Below, in pieces: positions 16,447 to 24,847 of a stretch of DNA of 64,000 bases. Both the position numbers and the translations under genes were made by a program. The stretch's first letter is position 1. Each line of letters opens with the position of its first letter. Under the pieces are notes generated by a model. That model was not told the origin of the DNA and ran no database searches. It was given only the letters and a program-made list of their open reading frames with translations. Origin of the DNA: an uncultured Clostridia bacterium (lineage in GTDB: Bacteria > Bacillota > Clostridia > TANB77 > CAG-508); the NCBI GenBank assembly GCA_934177485.1, contig CAKPPF010000002.1, forward strand, positions 115,499 through 179,498. The letters are read 5' to 3'.

Positions 16447-18249
16447 TTAGTTAACTATTTTCCAGTATTTAAATCCATCCTCAGTTTTTTGATATTCAAG
16501 TTCCACACTAGGATTTGAAATTGTAATAACTGGTCTTAAATATAGTACATACACTCCTCCAGTTATATATAAATTTGGTCTGTCAGATAAGCTACTTTTT
16601 TCATTTGTTCTTAAATATAATGCAAGTATGTTTCTCGATGAAGTTGGGTAGCCAAATAAGTACTCATTTCCTTCCCTGTACTCGTATTTTTCCATTTTAC
16701 TTATATTCTTAATTTTAAATAAATCAAATAATCCTAAATCATCAGTCATATATGAATTTGAAGTATCTATTTTTGTTGTACTTGTTATAATTTTAGAATT
16801 AATCTTTGCAATATTATAGGCATCCCTAGGTGTAATAGTCCTTAATTTAGCATCTGTTCTAGCAATAAATAAATCTTTTCCTTTAATTAAAGAATTGGAT
16901 TCACCATATTCGTTAGATTTATTTTTTATCCAATAATACTGTCCTTTATTTTCTCCTGCTTTATTTAATGTATCACTACTATATAAAAATTCAATGTTTT
17001 CTAAATTATAATATAATCCTGCAGAAGCTTCTACTGAATAGTATTCACTATCTTCCCATTTATTAGATAAGCTGTCTTTATTGACATTTATGTAACTTAG
17101 AAATTCATTTAACTTCGTCTCATCTTTTTCCCACCAACTTTTACTACTTTCATCACTAGGCATCACACTATAATTTAGATTGCATGGCATTCCCGTGCTT
17201 ATTAATTGTAAATTTGAATATGTTGAATTTTCATCTTCATTAAATTCAATATTTAATATTCTCCATCCATTTATAGAATTATACTCATTGTTAGTAATCC
17301 ATTCCTTATATGCTACATCATATTCTATAAAATCGCCAATTTTAACATCGTTTTTTATATTAAGTTCAAATGTTTTTTTGGCTGATTTATTCTGTTGATT
17401 ATCTAGCGAATATGCCTCTATTGTGTATTTTCCACTTTTGTAAAGTTCTATATTTTTAGTATACTCTTGTTCATTAACAATTGCTTCATTATTTTTAGTT
17501 ATACTATACATTATTTTTGAATAGCCTGACCACTTATCTTTTCCACTTGTTATTTCTATATTAACATCTGGTTCATAGTATTCTGTATTATCAATTTTAT
17601 TACCGTCTACTATTTTTATTTCCGGTGCCGTTGGCGGTACATCATCTGATATTTGTTCATCTCTTTTTATGTAATGATATGTAACGTTATCCATTTTAAT
17701 ACCTTTAACATAGTATATTGTATGTGATTCTTCATTTATTATATATATGTCTGTATCTACGTTTTGAACTACATTATTACTTTTATATTTTTCAAAATCT
17801 TTTCCATAATTTAACGTTATATTTCCCAATGCTTCTAAATCTATTATATAATATATATCATTATCATTTGCATTTGTAGCTGGTTCTTGATTAGTATTGG
17901 TTAATCCTTTTATATATTCTTTATAATTAAATACTTCAATATTTGAATCTGAAGTTCTTAGTACTGGTAAACCTTCATACTTTAAATAGTAGTCTGATAC
18001 TTTATCTTCCAAAAGTTCTAAATCATTTTTCATTTTTCTATAGTTGTTAATTTCAAATCTATCTAAAGATGTGCTAATTCCCGCAGTTGTTATTATTAAA
18101 AGAACTATTACTGTTACCATTAATGCTACAAGTGTTATCCCTTTGTTTTGGCAAGGTCCAAGACTTGCCCATACTTTCTTTGAATTTTTGTTCAATTTAT
18201 GCAAGCATAATCTTTGCCATACCACATGTTCTTTATTACTTTTTGCCAT
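16447..18249 (-). CDS. prepilin-like surface protein with long leader and Ig-like domain
   Basis: A 600-residue protein. Residues about 37-59 form KGITLVALMVTVIVLLII, a type IV prepilin N-methylation motif in which cleavage would follow the glycine; the usual glutamate at mature position 5 is not present. The leader of about 37 residues is unusually long and contains a palindromic R1-type repeat. A coiled region follows, then an Ig/fibronectin-like domain (about 205-300, PPTAPEIKIVDGN onward). The C-terminal domain begins GDFIEYDVAYKEW, with NGWRILNIEF and LISTGMPCNLNYS, as in large secreted proteins of gut Firmicutes. Probably a membrane- or pilus-associated adhesin. No pilus assembly gene is nearby. 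Confidence 0.7.
   Translation of the reverse strand: MAKSNKEHVVWQRLCLHKLNKNSKKVWASLGPCQNKGITLVALMVTVIVLLIITTAGISTSLDRFEINNYRKMKNDLELLEDKVSDYYLKYEGLPVLRTSDSNIEVFNYKEYIKGLTNTNQEPATNANDNDIYYIIDLEALGNITLNYGKDFEKYKSNNVVQNVDTDIYIINEESHTIYYVKGIKMDNVTYHYIKRDEQISDDVPPTAPEIKIVDGNKIDNTEYYEPDVNIEITSGKDKWSGYSKIMYSITKNNEAIVNEQEYTKNIELYKSGKYTIEAYSLDNQQNKSAKKTFELNIKNDVKIGDFIEYDVAYKEWITNNEYNSINGWRILNIEFNEDENSTYSNLQLISTGMPCNLNYSVMPSDESSKSWWEKDETKLNEFLSYINVNKDSLSNKWEDSEYYSVEASAGLYYNLENIEFLYSSDTLNKAGENKGQYYWIKNKSNEYGESNSLIKGKDLFIARTDAKLRTITPRDAYNIAKINSKIITSTTKIDTSNSYMTDDLGLFDLFKIKNISKMEKYEYREGNEYLFGYPTSSRNILALYLRTNEKSSLSDRPNLYITGGVYVLYLRPVITISNPSVELEYQKTEDGFKYWKIVN
18150..18170. repeat. R1 palindrome inside the prepilin leader
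   Basis: GGCAAG/CTTGCC arms around GTCCAAGA. The sequence closely resembles the intergenic R1 palindromes at 20251 and 24848 (GACCTGCC-type arms). It encodes the residues ASLGPC just before the prepilin cleavage site. Confidence 0.5.
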
Positions 18250-18286
18250 ATGAATTCCTTCTTCCTTAGTGTTTTATAATTATATT

Positions 18287-18934
18287 TTATAAATAATTAT
18301 AATTTTTGTCAATTGTTTTATATATTTTATTATATGTAAAATATCTCTTATTTTCTTTTATCGTTAAAGACCATAAAGCAATAATAATAAGGAATATTGC
18401 AATATTTTTATATACAATTATTAGTATGCTTGAAAGCATTGTTAAAGAAATTACAACAACATTTGATATTGTATTTATATATGTATTTGCTCTTTTATTG
18501 CCATATAAAATTTTAAATATGTTTTTTAAAATTCTTCCTCCATCTAATGGATAAATTGGCAAAAAATTAAATATTGCTAATAATAAATTAGAATATATTA
18601 TATTAACATCTATTTTATTTACTATCCCGAATATTGCAATTATTATATTTACTAGTGGTCCTGCTAATGCTATTATTATTTTTTTAACACTTAAAATATT
18701 TGATTTTAATATTTTTTTATTATAATCTTCTATTTTTATATTAAATTCTATTGCAAATCCTAATGGTTTTATTTTTAATGTACTGGCTTTAAAACCTAGT
18801 AATAGTCCGCAAATTAAATGAGCTAATTCATGTATTAATGCAAATATCATTATTAATGCATATATTTCAATTTGATTTGTTATTATAAAAAGAATTATAA
18901 ATAGAAAAACATATAAATTTAATTTTATACTCAT
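18287..18934 (-). CDS. spoIVFB: SpoIVFB-like M50 intramembrane metalloprotease
   Basis: A multi-pass site-2-protease family member of 215 residues. The zinc motif HELAH is at 35-39 and the second ligand motif NFLPIYPLDGGR at about 123-134. SpoIVFB cleaves pro-sigma K in the mother cell of sporulating Bacillus. The identity is supported by the SpoIVFA/SpoIIQ-like M23 protein encoded directly upstream (11 bp gap), the usual pairing. sigK itself is not in the window, so the exact substrate is inferred. Confidence 0.85.
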   Translation of the reverse strand: MSIKLNLYVFLFIILFIITNQIEIYALIMIFALIHELAHLICGLLLGFKASTLKIKPLGFAIEFNIKIEDYNKKILKSNILSVKKIIIALAGPLVNIIIAIFGIVNKIDVNIIYSNLLLAIFNFLPIYPLDGGRILKNIFKILYGNKRANTYINTISNVVVISLTMLSSILIIVYKNIAIFLIIIALWSLTIKENKRYFTYNKIYKTIDKNYNYL

Positions 18935-18944
18935 ATGTACTCCT

Positions 18945-19904
18945 TTAAAAATCTAAAATATACCTAGGGTTTATAAATCTTCCTTCTAATCTTACTTCGA
19001 AGTGTAAATGTGGTCCTGTTGAGTTTCCTGTTGAACCAACTAACGCAATTGTTTGTCCAATCTTTACTTTATCTCCAACTTTTACTTTTAAAGCACTACA
19101 ATGCGCATATACTGTCATTACATCTCCATTAACTATTTTAATAAATTTTCCATATTCACTATTTTCCTCTGCAACTTTTACTTCACCTTCTATTGCTGAT
19201 TTTATTTTTGTTCCTTTATTTGCAGCAATATCAATACCTTTATGATCTGCACTCATAACATGAGATGTTGCTTCTCTTTCTCCAAATTCTGATGTTACTC
19301 GTCCACTCAAAGGTTTTTCAAGCTCACATAATTCTTTTACTTTATCTGCATCTTGCTCCATTTGAGTTTTTTCTTTTACTTCCTCTTCTTCTTTTTTTCC
19401 TTGTTCAGAATCATCTATTTCTTCTGCCTTTACTTCTGAATTATTTTCCTTTGTTTCATTTGCATCTACAATTGTTTCATTAACTTGTACTGTATTTTCC
19501 TCCATTCCAATTAAATTATTTTCTACTTCATTATTTTGTATATTATTTTCTCCTTCTTCTTTATTTTCTTTTGGTAAAAATATTTTGCTATCTATGTAAT
19601 TTTTAACATCATTATATATTTTGTTTACATTTATGTCATAATTCAAAATATCAGTTGTACTTTTAATTATTGGTTCTGAAAATACATAATTAGTCGTTGT
19701 TATTAAATAAAATATTGCGTAAATTAATAAGCAAATAATCATTTGCAAGGTCATTCTTTTAAATAATTTAAAATCCTTTTTATCTTTTTCTTTGTTATTA
19801 ATGTTTACTCTTGCAGTATTTCTTGTATATGAATTAGAATTTCTTCTTTCCAGTATTTCTAATGCTCTTCTCATTCTCTCTTCATCTGAAATTGTTCTTT
19901 CCAC
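18945..19904 (-). CDS. SpoIVFA-like membrane protein with LytM (M23) domain
   Basis: A 319-residue bitopic protein: cytoplasmic N-terminus, one transmembrane helix (about 52-72), a charged Glu/Lys/Asn-rich linker, and a C-terminal M23 domain. The zinc-site residues look intact (DHKGID, YAHCS, HLHFEV at about 299-304), whereas many SpoIVFA proteins are degenerate here. The start is GTG at 19904 preceded by AAAGAGGTG. That ribosome binding site is locked in the 3' arm of a 14-bp hairpin. It pairs with the adjacent spoIVFB-like gene. Confidence 0.8.
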   Translation of the reverse strand: MERTISDEERMRRALEILERRNSNSYTRNTARVNINNKEKDKKDFKLFKRMTLQMIICLLIYAIFYLITTTNYVFSEPIIKSTTDILNYDINVNKIYNDVKNYIDSKIFLPKENKEEGENNIQNNEVENNLIGMEENTVQVNETIVDANETKENNSEVKAEEIDDSEQGKKEEEEVKEKTQMEQDADKVKELCELEKPLSGRVTSEFGEREATSHVMSADHKGIDIAANKGTKIKSAIEGEVKVAEENSEYGKFIKIVNGDVMTVYAHCSALKVKVGDKVKIGQTIALVGSTGNSTGPHLHFEVRLEGRFINPRYILDF

Positions 19905-19914
19905 GAAAAAAACA

Positions 19915-19963
19915 CCTCTTTCTTTTGCTTAATCTTTTTTAATGTATATGCAAAAGAAAGAGG
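19915..19963 (-). promoter_or_regulatory. hairpin that terminates upstream RNA and covers the spoIVFA-like ribosome binding site
   Basis: A perfect 14-bp stem, CCTCTTTCTTTTGC with GCAAAAGAAAGAGG (19915-19928 with 19950-19963), followed on the minus strand by seven Ts. The GAGG that should serve as ribosome binding site for the GTG start at 19904 lies in the 3' arm, and the T run is the spacer. It is both a terminator for the small gene upstream and a potential translation block. Confidence 0.6.
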
Positions 19964-19973
19964 CTGTATTCTT

Positions 19974-20174
19974 TTATTTTAAAATTATATTTAATAATAG
20001 ACCTATACTACTTGTAGCAAAAATAGCAATTGATAATATTTTTAAGCGTTCATATTTTTCTTTTAATTTATAAAAAGAAATTTCATTATATTCATTTCTT
20101 TTTTCTAAATATTTTTCAATTATATTTTCTGCTTCTCTAACAATATAACTTTCAGACTTAGAATTGTTATCCAT
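19974..20174 (-). CDS. small membrane protein (66 aa), unknown
   Basis: I start at the ATG at 20174 (MDNNSKSESYIV), which has GGAGG five bases upstream; the longer frame reaches back into an R1 repeat. The protein is a charged helical region (VREAENIIEKYLEKRNEY) followed by one C-terminal transmembrane helix (about 44-65), so probably tail-anchored. It lies just upstream of the spoIVFA-like gene, separated by the terminator-like hairpin. No family recognised. Confidence 0.55.
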   Translation of the reverse strand: MDNNSKSESYIVREAENIIEKYLEKRNEYNEISFYKLKEKYERLKILSIAIFATSSIGLLLNIILK

Positions 20175-20250
20175 TTTTCCTCCAACTATTATAAATATGC
20201 CCATAACAGTTGTTTTATATTCAAAAAAGTTAAACTTCGTTTTACTTTTT

Positions 20251-20280
20251 GTGGGCAGGTACACAAGACCTGCTTCTACA
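20251..20280. repeat. R1 palindromic repeat
   Basis: GGGCAGGT/ACCTGC arms around ACACAAG, ending in TTCTACA. It closely matches the copy at 24848 in inverted and direct sense and lies directly beside an R2 core. Confidence 0.6.
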
Positions 20281-20291
20281 ATACTTAAATT

Positions 20292-20315
20292 TCAGAGGCA
20301 ATAGCGATTGTAGCT
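20292..20315. repeat. R2 core, copy 3
   Basis: TCAGAGGCAATAGCGATTGTAGC, nearly identical to the R2 cores at 6700-6733 and 14610-14632, again directly in front of a terminator hairpin. The left half of the repeat is absent and an R1 palindrome stands in its place. Confidence 0.55.
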
Positions 20316-20328
20316 TTTCATATAATAG

Positions 20329-20352
20329 GAAAGGAACAAATTTCTTTGTTCC
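20329..20352 (-). terminator. rng terminator
   Basis: GGAACAAA/TTTGTTCC stem with a TTTC loop (20333-20352), directly after the rng stop, T-rich on the minus-strand 3' side. Confidence 0.7.
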
Positions 20353-21537
20353 CTATTCTCCACAAATATGTTTTCTTGTAAGTTCAAGTAAATTCAATTT
20401 TGAAAATCCAATTATTTGTGTTTTTGTTCTGTCCTTTTTTAATTCTTCACTTAAAATTTGTATTATTTTTTCTTTGTCTTCTTCTGATTTCATGTCTATA
20501 TAGTCAATAATAATAATTCCACCTATATCGCGAATTTTTAACTGTTTTGCAATTTCTATACTTGCTTCTTTATTTACTTTATATATTGTTGTTTCTACAT
20601 TATCAATTCCAATATATTTTCCAGAGTTAACATCTATTGCTGTTAACGCCTCTGTTTTATCTATTGTTATAAATCCTCCACATTTTAGCCATATTTTTCT
20701 TTTTTCTGATTTTTCTATTTGGCTAGCTAATGATGGCTTTATTTCAGCTATATCATCATCTATTAAGTTAACTTCTATGTTATTAACATTAAATTCTTTT
20801 AGAGTTTTTAATATATATTCATAATCTTCTTTTGAATTAACCGTAATTTTTTCTAAATCTTTATCAACTAAGTCGATTAATAATTTTTTTATTACTGTGT
20901 GTGATTTATATATTAATTTTGGAGAACTACTATTTTTTATACTTTCGTTATATATTCTCCATATATTATTCCATTTATCTATTGAAATTTCTATATCTTT
21001 TTTTATTATTTCTTCTGTTTTGCCTTGAGCTGAAGTTCTGATTATTGCTCCACAATTTTGTGGCAGATACTTTTTAACTATTTGAGTTAATCTCTCTTTT
21101 TCCGTTTCATCTGTAATTTTTTGTGATATTGTTACAATAGTAGTGTTAGGCATAAATACTATATATCTTGTATTTAATGATATATGAGTTGATACCTTTG
21201 CACCTTTTGATTGAGTAAAATCTCTTTTTACTTGAACTAAAATTGGCTCCCCAACTTTTAAAATTTCTTTAATTTTTATTTCTTGTTCTTTTTTTCCATC
21301 TTTAACATCCACCTTAGGAAGAATATCTTTTAGATGTATAAAAGTGTTCTTTTTTTGTCCAATATTTACAAAAGCAGATTGCATTCCTTGTAATACATTT
21401 TCAACTCTTCCAATATATATATTTCCTTCAATTCTATTTGTGTTATTATCTTCTTTGTATTTTTCTGCTAATTCACCATTTTCTAATAGCATTATTTGCT
21501 TTTCGTTGCTTTTTTTATTTATTACTAGCTCTTTCAT
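20353..21537 (-). CDS. rng: ribonuclease E/G family endoribonuclease
   Basis: Endonuclease for rRNA maturation and mRNA decay. The 394-residue protein has an N-terminal S1 domain (GNIYIGRVENVLQGMQSAFV, about 38-57). A catalytic DNase I-like region follows with the metal-binding DVNSGK (about 300) and IIIDYIDM. It lacks the long C-terminal scaffold of E. coli RNase E, so RNase G is the better label. It sits 13 bp downstream of pth on the same strand. Confidence 0.92.
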   Translation of the reverse strand: MKELVINKKSNEKQIMLLENGELAEKYKEDNNTNRIEGNIYIGRVENVLQGMQSAFVNIGQKKNTFIHLKDILPKVDVKDGKKEQEIKIKEILKVGEPILVQVKRDFTQSKGAKVSTHISLNTRYIVFMPNTTIVTISQKITDETEKERLTQIVKKYLPQNCGAIIRTSAQGKTEEIIKKDIEISIDKWNNIWRIYNESIKNSSSPKLIYKSHTVIKKLLIDLVDKDLEKITVNSKEDYEYILKTLKEFNVNNIEVNLIDDDIAEIKPSLASQIEKSEKRKIWLKCGGFITIDKTEALTAIDVNSGKYIGIDNVETTIYKVNKEASIEIAKQLKIRDIGGIIIIDYIDMKSEEDKEKIIQILSEELKKDRTKTQIIGFSKLNLLELTRKHICGE

Positions 21538-21550
21538 TAAACTTCTCCTT

Positions 21551-22108
21551 TTAGTTGTACATGTTCATTGTATGGTCTACACCATTTTTTATAATGTCTA
21601 TTACTGCTTCTGCAGCATTGTTTATTGGCTTTTTTAAGATATTATACTCTGCTTCTGGTATCTTTGTTAATATATAATTTAGTAAGTCACCTTTAAATTC
21701 GGGTTGTCCTATTCCTATTCTAATTCTATAAAAGTTTTGGGTAGAAATTTGTTCAACAACAGATTTCATTCCATTATGAGTTCCTGCACTACCTTTTTTT
21801 CTAATTTTAATTTTACCAGGTTCAACATCTAAGTCGTCATAAATTACAATTAACTTATTTTCGTCAATTTTATAAAAGTTTTTAAAGTCTCGCACAGCTT
21901 CTCCACTTAAGTTCATATATGTTTGTGGTTTTAATAAAATAACTTTTTCGTTTTCTATTTGACCTATTCCATATAAAGAATTAAATTTTTTCTTATTTAC
22001 ATTTATATTACATATTTCAGATATTCTATTTATTGCATCAAATCCCATATTATGTCTTGTTTGAGAATACTCTTCTTCTGGATTTCCTAGTCCTACTATT
22101 AAATACAT
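21551..22108 (-). CDS. pth: peptidyl-tRNA hydrolase
   Basis: Recycles peptidyl-tRNA dropped from stalled ribosomes. It starts MYLIVGLGNPEEEYSQTRHN, with the conserved N9 and catalytic H19. The internal LLKPQTYMNLSGEAV and IYDDLDVEPGKIKIRKKGSAGTHNGMK segments are diagnostic; I quote only their beginnings. The 185-residue length is normal. It is followed by rng in an apparent two-gene operon. Confidence 0.96.
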   Translation of the reverse strand: MYLIVGLGNPEEEYSQTRHNMGFDAINRISEICNINVNKKKFNSLYGIGQIENEKVILLKPQTYMNLSGEAVRDFKNFYKIDENKLIVIYDDLDVEPGKIKIRKKGSAGTHNGMKSVVEQISTQNFYRIRIGIGQPEFKGDLLNYILTKIPEAEYNILKKPINNAAEAVIDIIKNGVDHTMNMYN

Positions 22109-22200
22109 AATTTTTTTCCTCTTTTCAAATATATATTATTTTACACTGTTTTCGTTGTATTTACAAGTTTTATTTAAAAATAAAGTAAAATTTGAATTTT

Positions 22201-22242
22201 ACCTGCTTTAAAATTCTCCTTTTCGATTCCACACTTTCGCAT
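22201..22242. repeat. decayed hairpin element, left edge of island 2
   Basis: Retains TTTTACCTGC, lost H1, then CTCCTTTTCGATTCCACAC and TTCGCATAAAT, which align with element D near tRNA-Phe (CTCCTTTTCGATTACACAC, TTTGCATAAAT). It is followed by its own hairpin GTAATGAAAT/ATTTCATTAC (22252-22275). It plays the same positional role as the truncated copy at 8581. Confidence 0.65.
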
Positions 22243-22320
22243 AAATGTAACTGTAATGAAATGATAATTTCATTACAACAATAAAATAGTCAACTTTCTT
22301 CCTTTCTTTGAATTTTAGCC

Positions 22321-22354
22321 AAAAATAGTACCAACTTTTTTATAAGTTGGTACT
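22321..22354 (-). terminator. terminator of the 208-aa DUF402-like gene
   Basis: AGTACCAACTT/AAGTTGGTACT stem followed on the minus strand by ATTTTT. Confidence 0.8.
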
Positions 22355-22372
22355 CAAAGTATTTTCAATCTT

Positions 22373-22999
22373 TTATAATACATTTTTATAGTATTCACAT
22401 AGCATACATTGTCCATATTTTTTTGTATATTCTATATTATCTTTTAAACTTTTATTATTTAATGTAAATGCTTCTTCTATTTTTCCAGTTAATATCTTTT
22501 CATTAAAATTTTCTTTTAGTCTTGCTAATATAGCATTCATTTTGTCTATAAAAATATTACCTATGGGATTAATCATTTTCCAAGAGCATAAGTAAATATT
22601 TCCTTCAATATCTAGGAAAAAATATGGATTTTCTTTAGTTTTTTCTGTATTCATACAATTTCCTTTTTTTATATTTTTTTTAATTTTACTTAATTGATTT
22701 AAAGCTAATTCATAGTCTTCTCTGCTCAATGTTTTTTTAGCTAATTCCACATTATATAATTTTTGTATGTTATCAGTACAAACAAAAGAATGTTTTAAAT
22801 CATCGAAAACTGGTATTCCATCAATTATATTATTATTTTTACTAGCTAAAAAAAACTTTTCAATTATATTTTTATTATTATCCATGTGAATACGACATAT
22901 ATAATTCTCATTAAAAGGCATATATTCTATAATATAATAGTTCTTGTCTAAAATTGTTATATAATTACCTTCTTCATTTAGAATAAAAGGGTTATTCAT
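22373..22999 (-). CDS. DUF402-like domain with C-terminal cysteine-rich extension
   Basis: A 208-residue protein. Residues 1-110 align by eye with the neighbouring DUF402 protein (NPFIL/EPFVL start, NENY-RIH/NENYTMRIY, IPVFDDL/IPYYDDLY, SREDYELA/TNEEFELA), but the acidic catalytic-type residues DEDELKEA are replaced by non-acidic ones, so it may be inactive. The C-terminal part has FFLDIEGNIYLCSW, GNIF and CMLC. That order resembles the SPASM iron-sulfur domain of radical SAM proteins, without the radical SAM domain. Function unknown; located in the tRNA-Phe island. Confidence 0.6.
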   Translation of the reverse strand: MNNPFILNEEGNYITILDKNYYIIEYMPFNENYICRIHMDNNKNIIEKFFLASKNNNIIDGIPVFDDLKHSFVCTDNIQKLYNVELAKKTLSREDYELALNQLSKIKKNIKKGNCMNTEKTKENPYFFLDIEGNIYLCSWKMINPIGNIFIDKMNAILARLKENFNEKILTGKIEEAFTLNNKSLKDNIEYTKKYGQCMLCEYYKNVL

Positions 23000-23097
23000 A
23001 TCTATTATTTTTTTTATAACTAAACAAAAATTTCTTTCAATAAATATAGAAATTCTATATTTTTCTATGTCTTTTAAATAAGTGCTAGTTAAATATT

Positions 23098-23604
23098 TTA
23101 TATTAAATATTTCTCCAAATCTAATTGCATATATTTATTGCTATTATTTTTTATACTTTGTAATAAATTTTCCTTAGTTTCATTAGCTAACTCAAATTCT
23201 TCATTTGTTATTTTGTTTGTATCAAGAGCTTCTTTCAATTCATCTTCATCTAATATTTCAATTTTTTCGTTTTCAATAGTAATATCAGTATATAAATCAT
23301 CATAATATGGAATTTTACTTTCTTCGTCGATGCCATTTTTAAGGCTTATATCAAAATAATATCCCAATCTTTCTTTCTTTTCATTAAAATAAATTCTCAT
23401 TGTATAGTTTTCATTTTTAGGTAACACTTCAACAATGAAATAATTATTATCAATTAAACAAAGTCCAGTTGGAAGTACAAAAGGTTCATTAGTATGTATA
23501 ATCTTTTTTATTGCAAGATAATAATCATTATTATCATAATAAATATCTAATCTGTACTTATCAACATCTCTTAAATATGTTTTACTAATCAATTTCTTTC
23601 TCAT
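23098..23604 (-). CDS. DUF402 family protein
   Basis: A 168-residue protein with the DUF402 pattern: RIYFNEKKERLGYYFDIS, then IPYYDDLYTDI and EILDEDELKEALDTNKIT. The family includes nucleoside di/triphosphatases such as Ntdp, where the acidic residues bind metal. It overlaps the preceding frame (kinase-like fragment) by 20 bp, indicating translational coupling, and is followed by a diverged paralogue. It is part of the accessory block between a decayed hairpin element and element D. Confidence 0.75.
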   Translation of the reverse strand: MRKKLISKTYLRDVDKYRLDIYYDNNDYYLAIKKIIHTNEPFVLPTGLCLIDNNYFIVEVLPKNENYTMRIYFNEKKERLGYYFDISLKNGIDEESKIPYYDDLYTDITIENEKIEILDEDELKEALDTNKITNEEFELANETKENLLQSIKNNSNKYMQLDLEKYLI

Positions 23605-24097
23605 CTTCTATTTTTCCTCTTTTCTTTTTTATTCTATTACTTTCTATTTTGTAATCATATACATTATTATCTACAATCACATGGTATGTATTATCCTTGT
23701 CAACATTAAATTCAATATTCCTCTTTTGGGCAAACAGCTTCATATATTTAGCGTATTCACTTTCAATATTTTCTGCACACACTCTCTTATCAAGAAAAAT
23801 TTCTCTTTTTAAAAATTCATCAAATTCTAAAAATGCCAATAGTTCATCTTTTTTATCTAACATTCTGCATTTCTTTATTTCATTATATAAAAATTTTCTA
23901 TTTTTTTCTATTGAAGGATTTTTCATATTTCTTATAATTTTTTCTAATGCACTATCTTCTTTTTTATTGTCTATGAAACAAGCATCAAAGTCACATAAAA
24001 AACTAGAATTTTCTTTTATAAATCTATGGAAAATTTCATCTACATCCGTTCCTCTTTCTAAAACTCTTTTATATCTTAATTCTAATGGAGCATCAAT
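23585..24097 (-). pseudogene. P-loop nucleotide kinase-like protein, N-terminus missing
   Basis: The open frame starts right after a stop at 24098-24100 without a start codon: IDAPLELRYKRVLERG then TDVDEIFHRFIKEN. This resembles the LID and C-terminal half of dephospho-CoA/adenylate-type kinases (xAPxxxRxxRVxxRG). The first ATG is at 23926, which would give only 113 residues. The P-loop half is absent. Either the gene was cut during formation of the island or the 113-residue product is used alone. It overlaps the downstream DUF402 gene. Confidence 0.5.
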
Positions 24098-24135
24098 TTA
24101 GAAACTTATTTTTATTAAAATCAATATAATACAAT

Positions 24136-24308
24136 CTATCTCTCTGTTCCTTCTTGACTAATATTTTTTTCTTCTTTTTCCATTTGTTTTTTATATTCTG
24201 ATAATACATATAACATTTCAGTTGTTATAAAACCTTTATGTTGTTTTTGAGATTCTTCCCTATTTTGCTCGAGTTTTTCTTCTATTTCATCAGCTTTTAT
24301 ATATTCAA
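24136..24308 (-). pseudogene. 3' fragment of an unidentified gene at the edge of element D
   Basis: Open from the boundary of element D: LEYIKADEIEEKLEQNREES, then GFITTEMLYVLSEYKKQ and a stop at 24136. It is charged and helical, with no start codon before the element. It is the third case in this window where the DNA next to the hairpin element is the 3' end of a gene whose front part is gone. Family not recognised. Confidence 0.45.
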
Positions 24309-24420
24309 GTGGAATACGTCAAGCCGCGTCGGAAAAATAGTCCACTGGACTATTTTTACCTTCGTTTCGGCTGGCTCCCGTCCAGCTCGAAACTTGGTAA
24401 CCTCCTTTTCGATTACACAC
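24309..24420. repeat. hairpin element copy D, next to tRNA-Phe
   Basis: Same architecture as copies A-C but diverged. H2 AAAAATAGTCC/GGACTATTTTT (24333-24343 with 24347-24357) is identical. H1 is GTTTCGGCTGG/CCAGCTCGAAAC (24364-24374 with 24382-24393), with paired changes against copies A-C. The outer arms GTGGAAT/ATTACAC correspond to the T-arm of the adjacent tRNA-Phe (GGTGGAATCGAACC) rather than tRNA-Leu. The invariant CCTTTTCGA and GCGTC motifs are kept. Confidence 0.8.
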
Positions 24421-24434
24421 TTTTGCATAAATTT

Positions 24435-24456
24435 AAGCACAGCTTTTGCTGTGCTT
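24435..24456 (-). terminator. terminator of the tRNA-Val/Asp/Phe cluster
   Basis: AAGCACAGC/GCTGTGCTT stem with a four-base loop, five bases beyond the tRNA-Phe 3' end on the minus strand. Confidence 0.8.
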
Positions 24457-24460
24457 TTTC

Positions 24461-24536
<76 letters not shown>

Positions 24537-24562
24537 ATACTGTTTTCTATATAATAAAAAAA

Positions 24563-24639
24563 TGGCGACCTGGAACGGGCTCGAACCGTCGACCTCTAGC
24601 GTGACAGGCTAGCGTTCTAACCAACTGAACTACCAGGCC
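24563..24639 (-). tRNA. tRNA-Asp (anticodon GTC)
   Basis: 77 nt; acceptor GGCCTGG/CCAGGTC, anticodon loop CTGTCAC, T-loop TTCGAGC, encoded CCA. Middle gene of the Val-Asp-Phe cluster. Confidence 0.95.
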
Positions 24640-24648
24640 GTAAAAAAA

Positions 24649-24724
24649 TGGTGGGCACAACAGGGCTCGAACCTGTGACCCTCTGCTTGTAAGGCAGATG
24701 CTCTCCCAGCTGAGCTATGCGCCC
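24649..24724 (-). tRNA. tRNA-Val (anticodon TAC)
   Basis: 76 nt; acceptor GGGCGCA/TGTGCCC, anticodon loop CTTACAA, T-loop TTCGAGC, encoded CCA. First gene of the cluster. Confidence 0.95.
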
Positions 24725-24847
24725 ATCTTTCCTTTCGACAAAAACTAGTATACTAGATTTTGAATAAGATGTCAAGACATTTTTTATTTTTTTTTATTTT
24801 TTGTATAAAATAATTAAACTTTATTTATATTTTTTATAAAATTGTAT

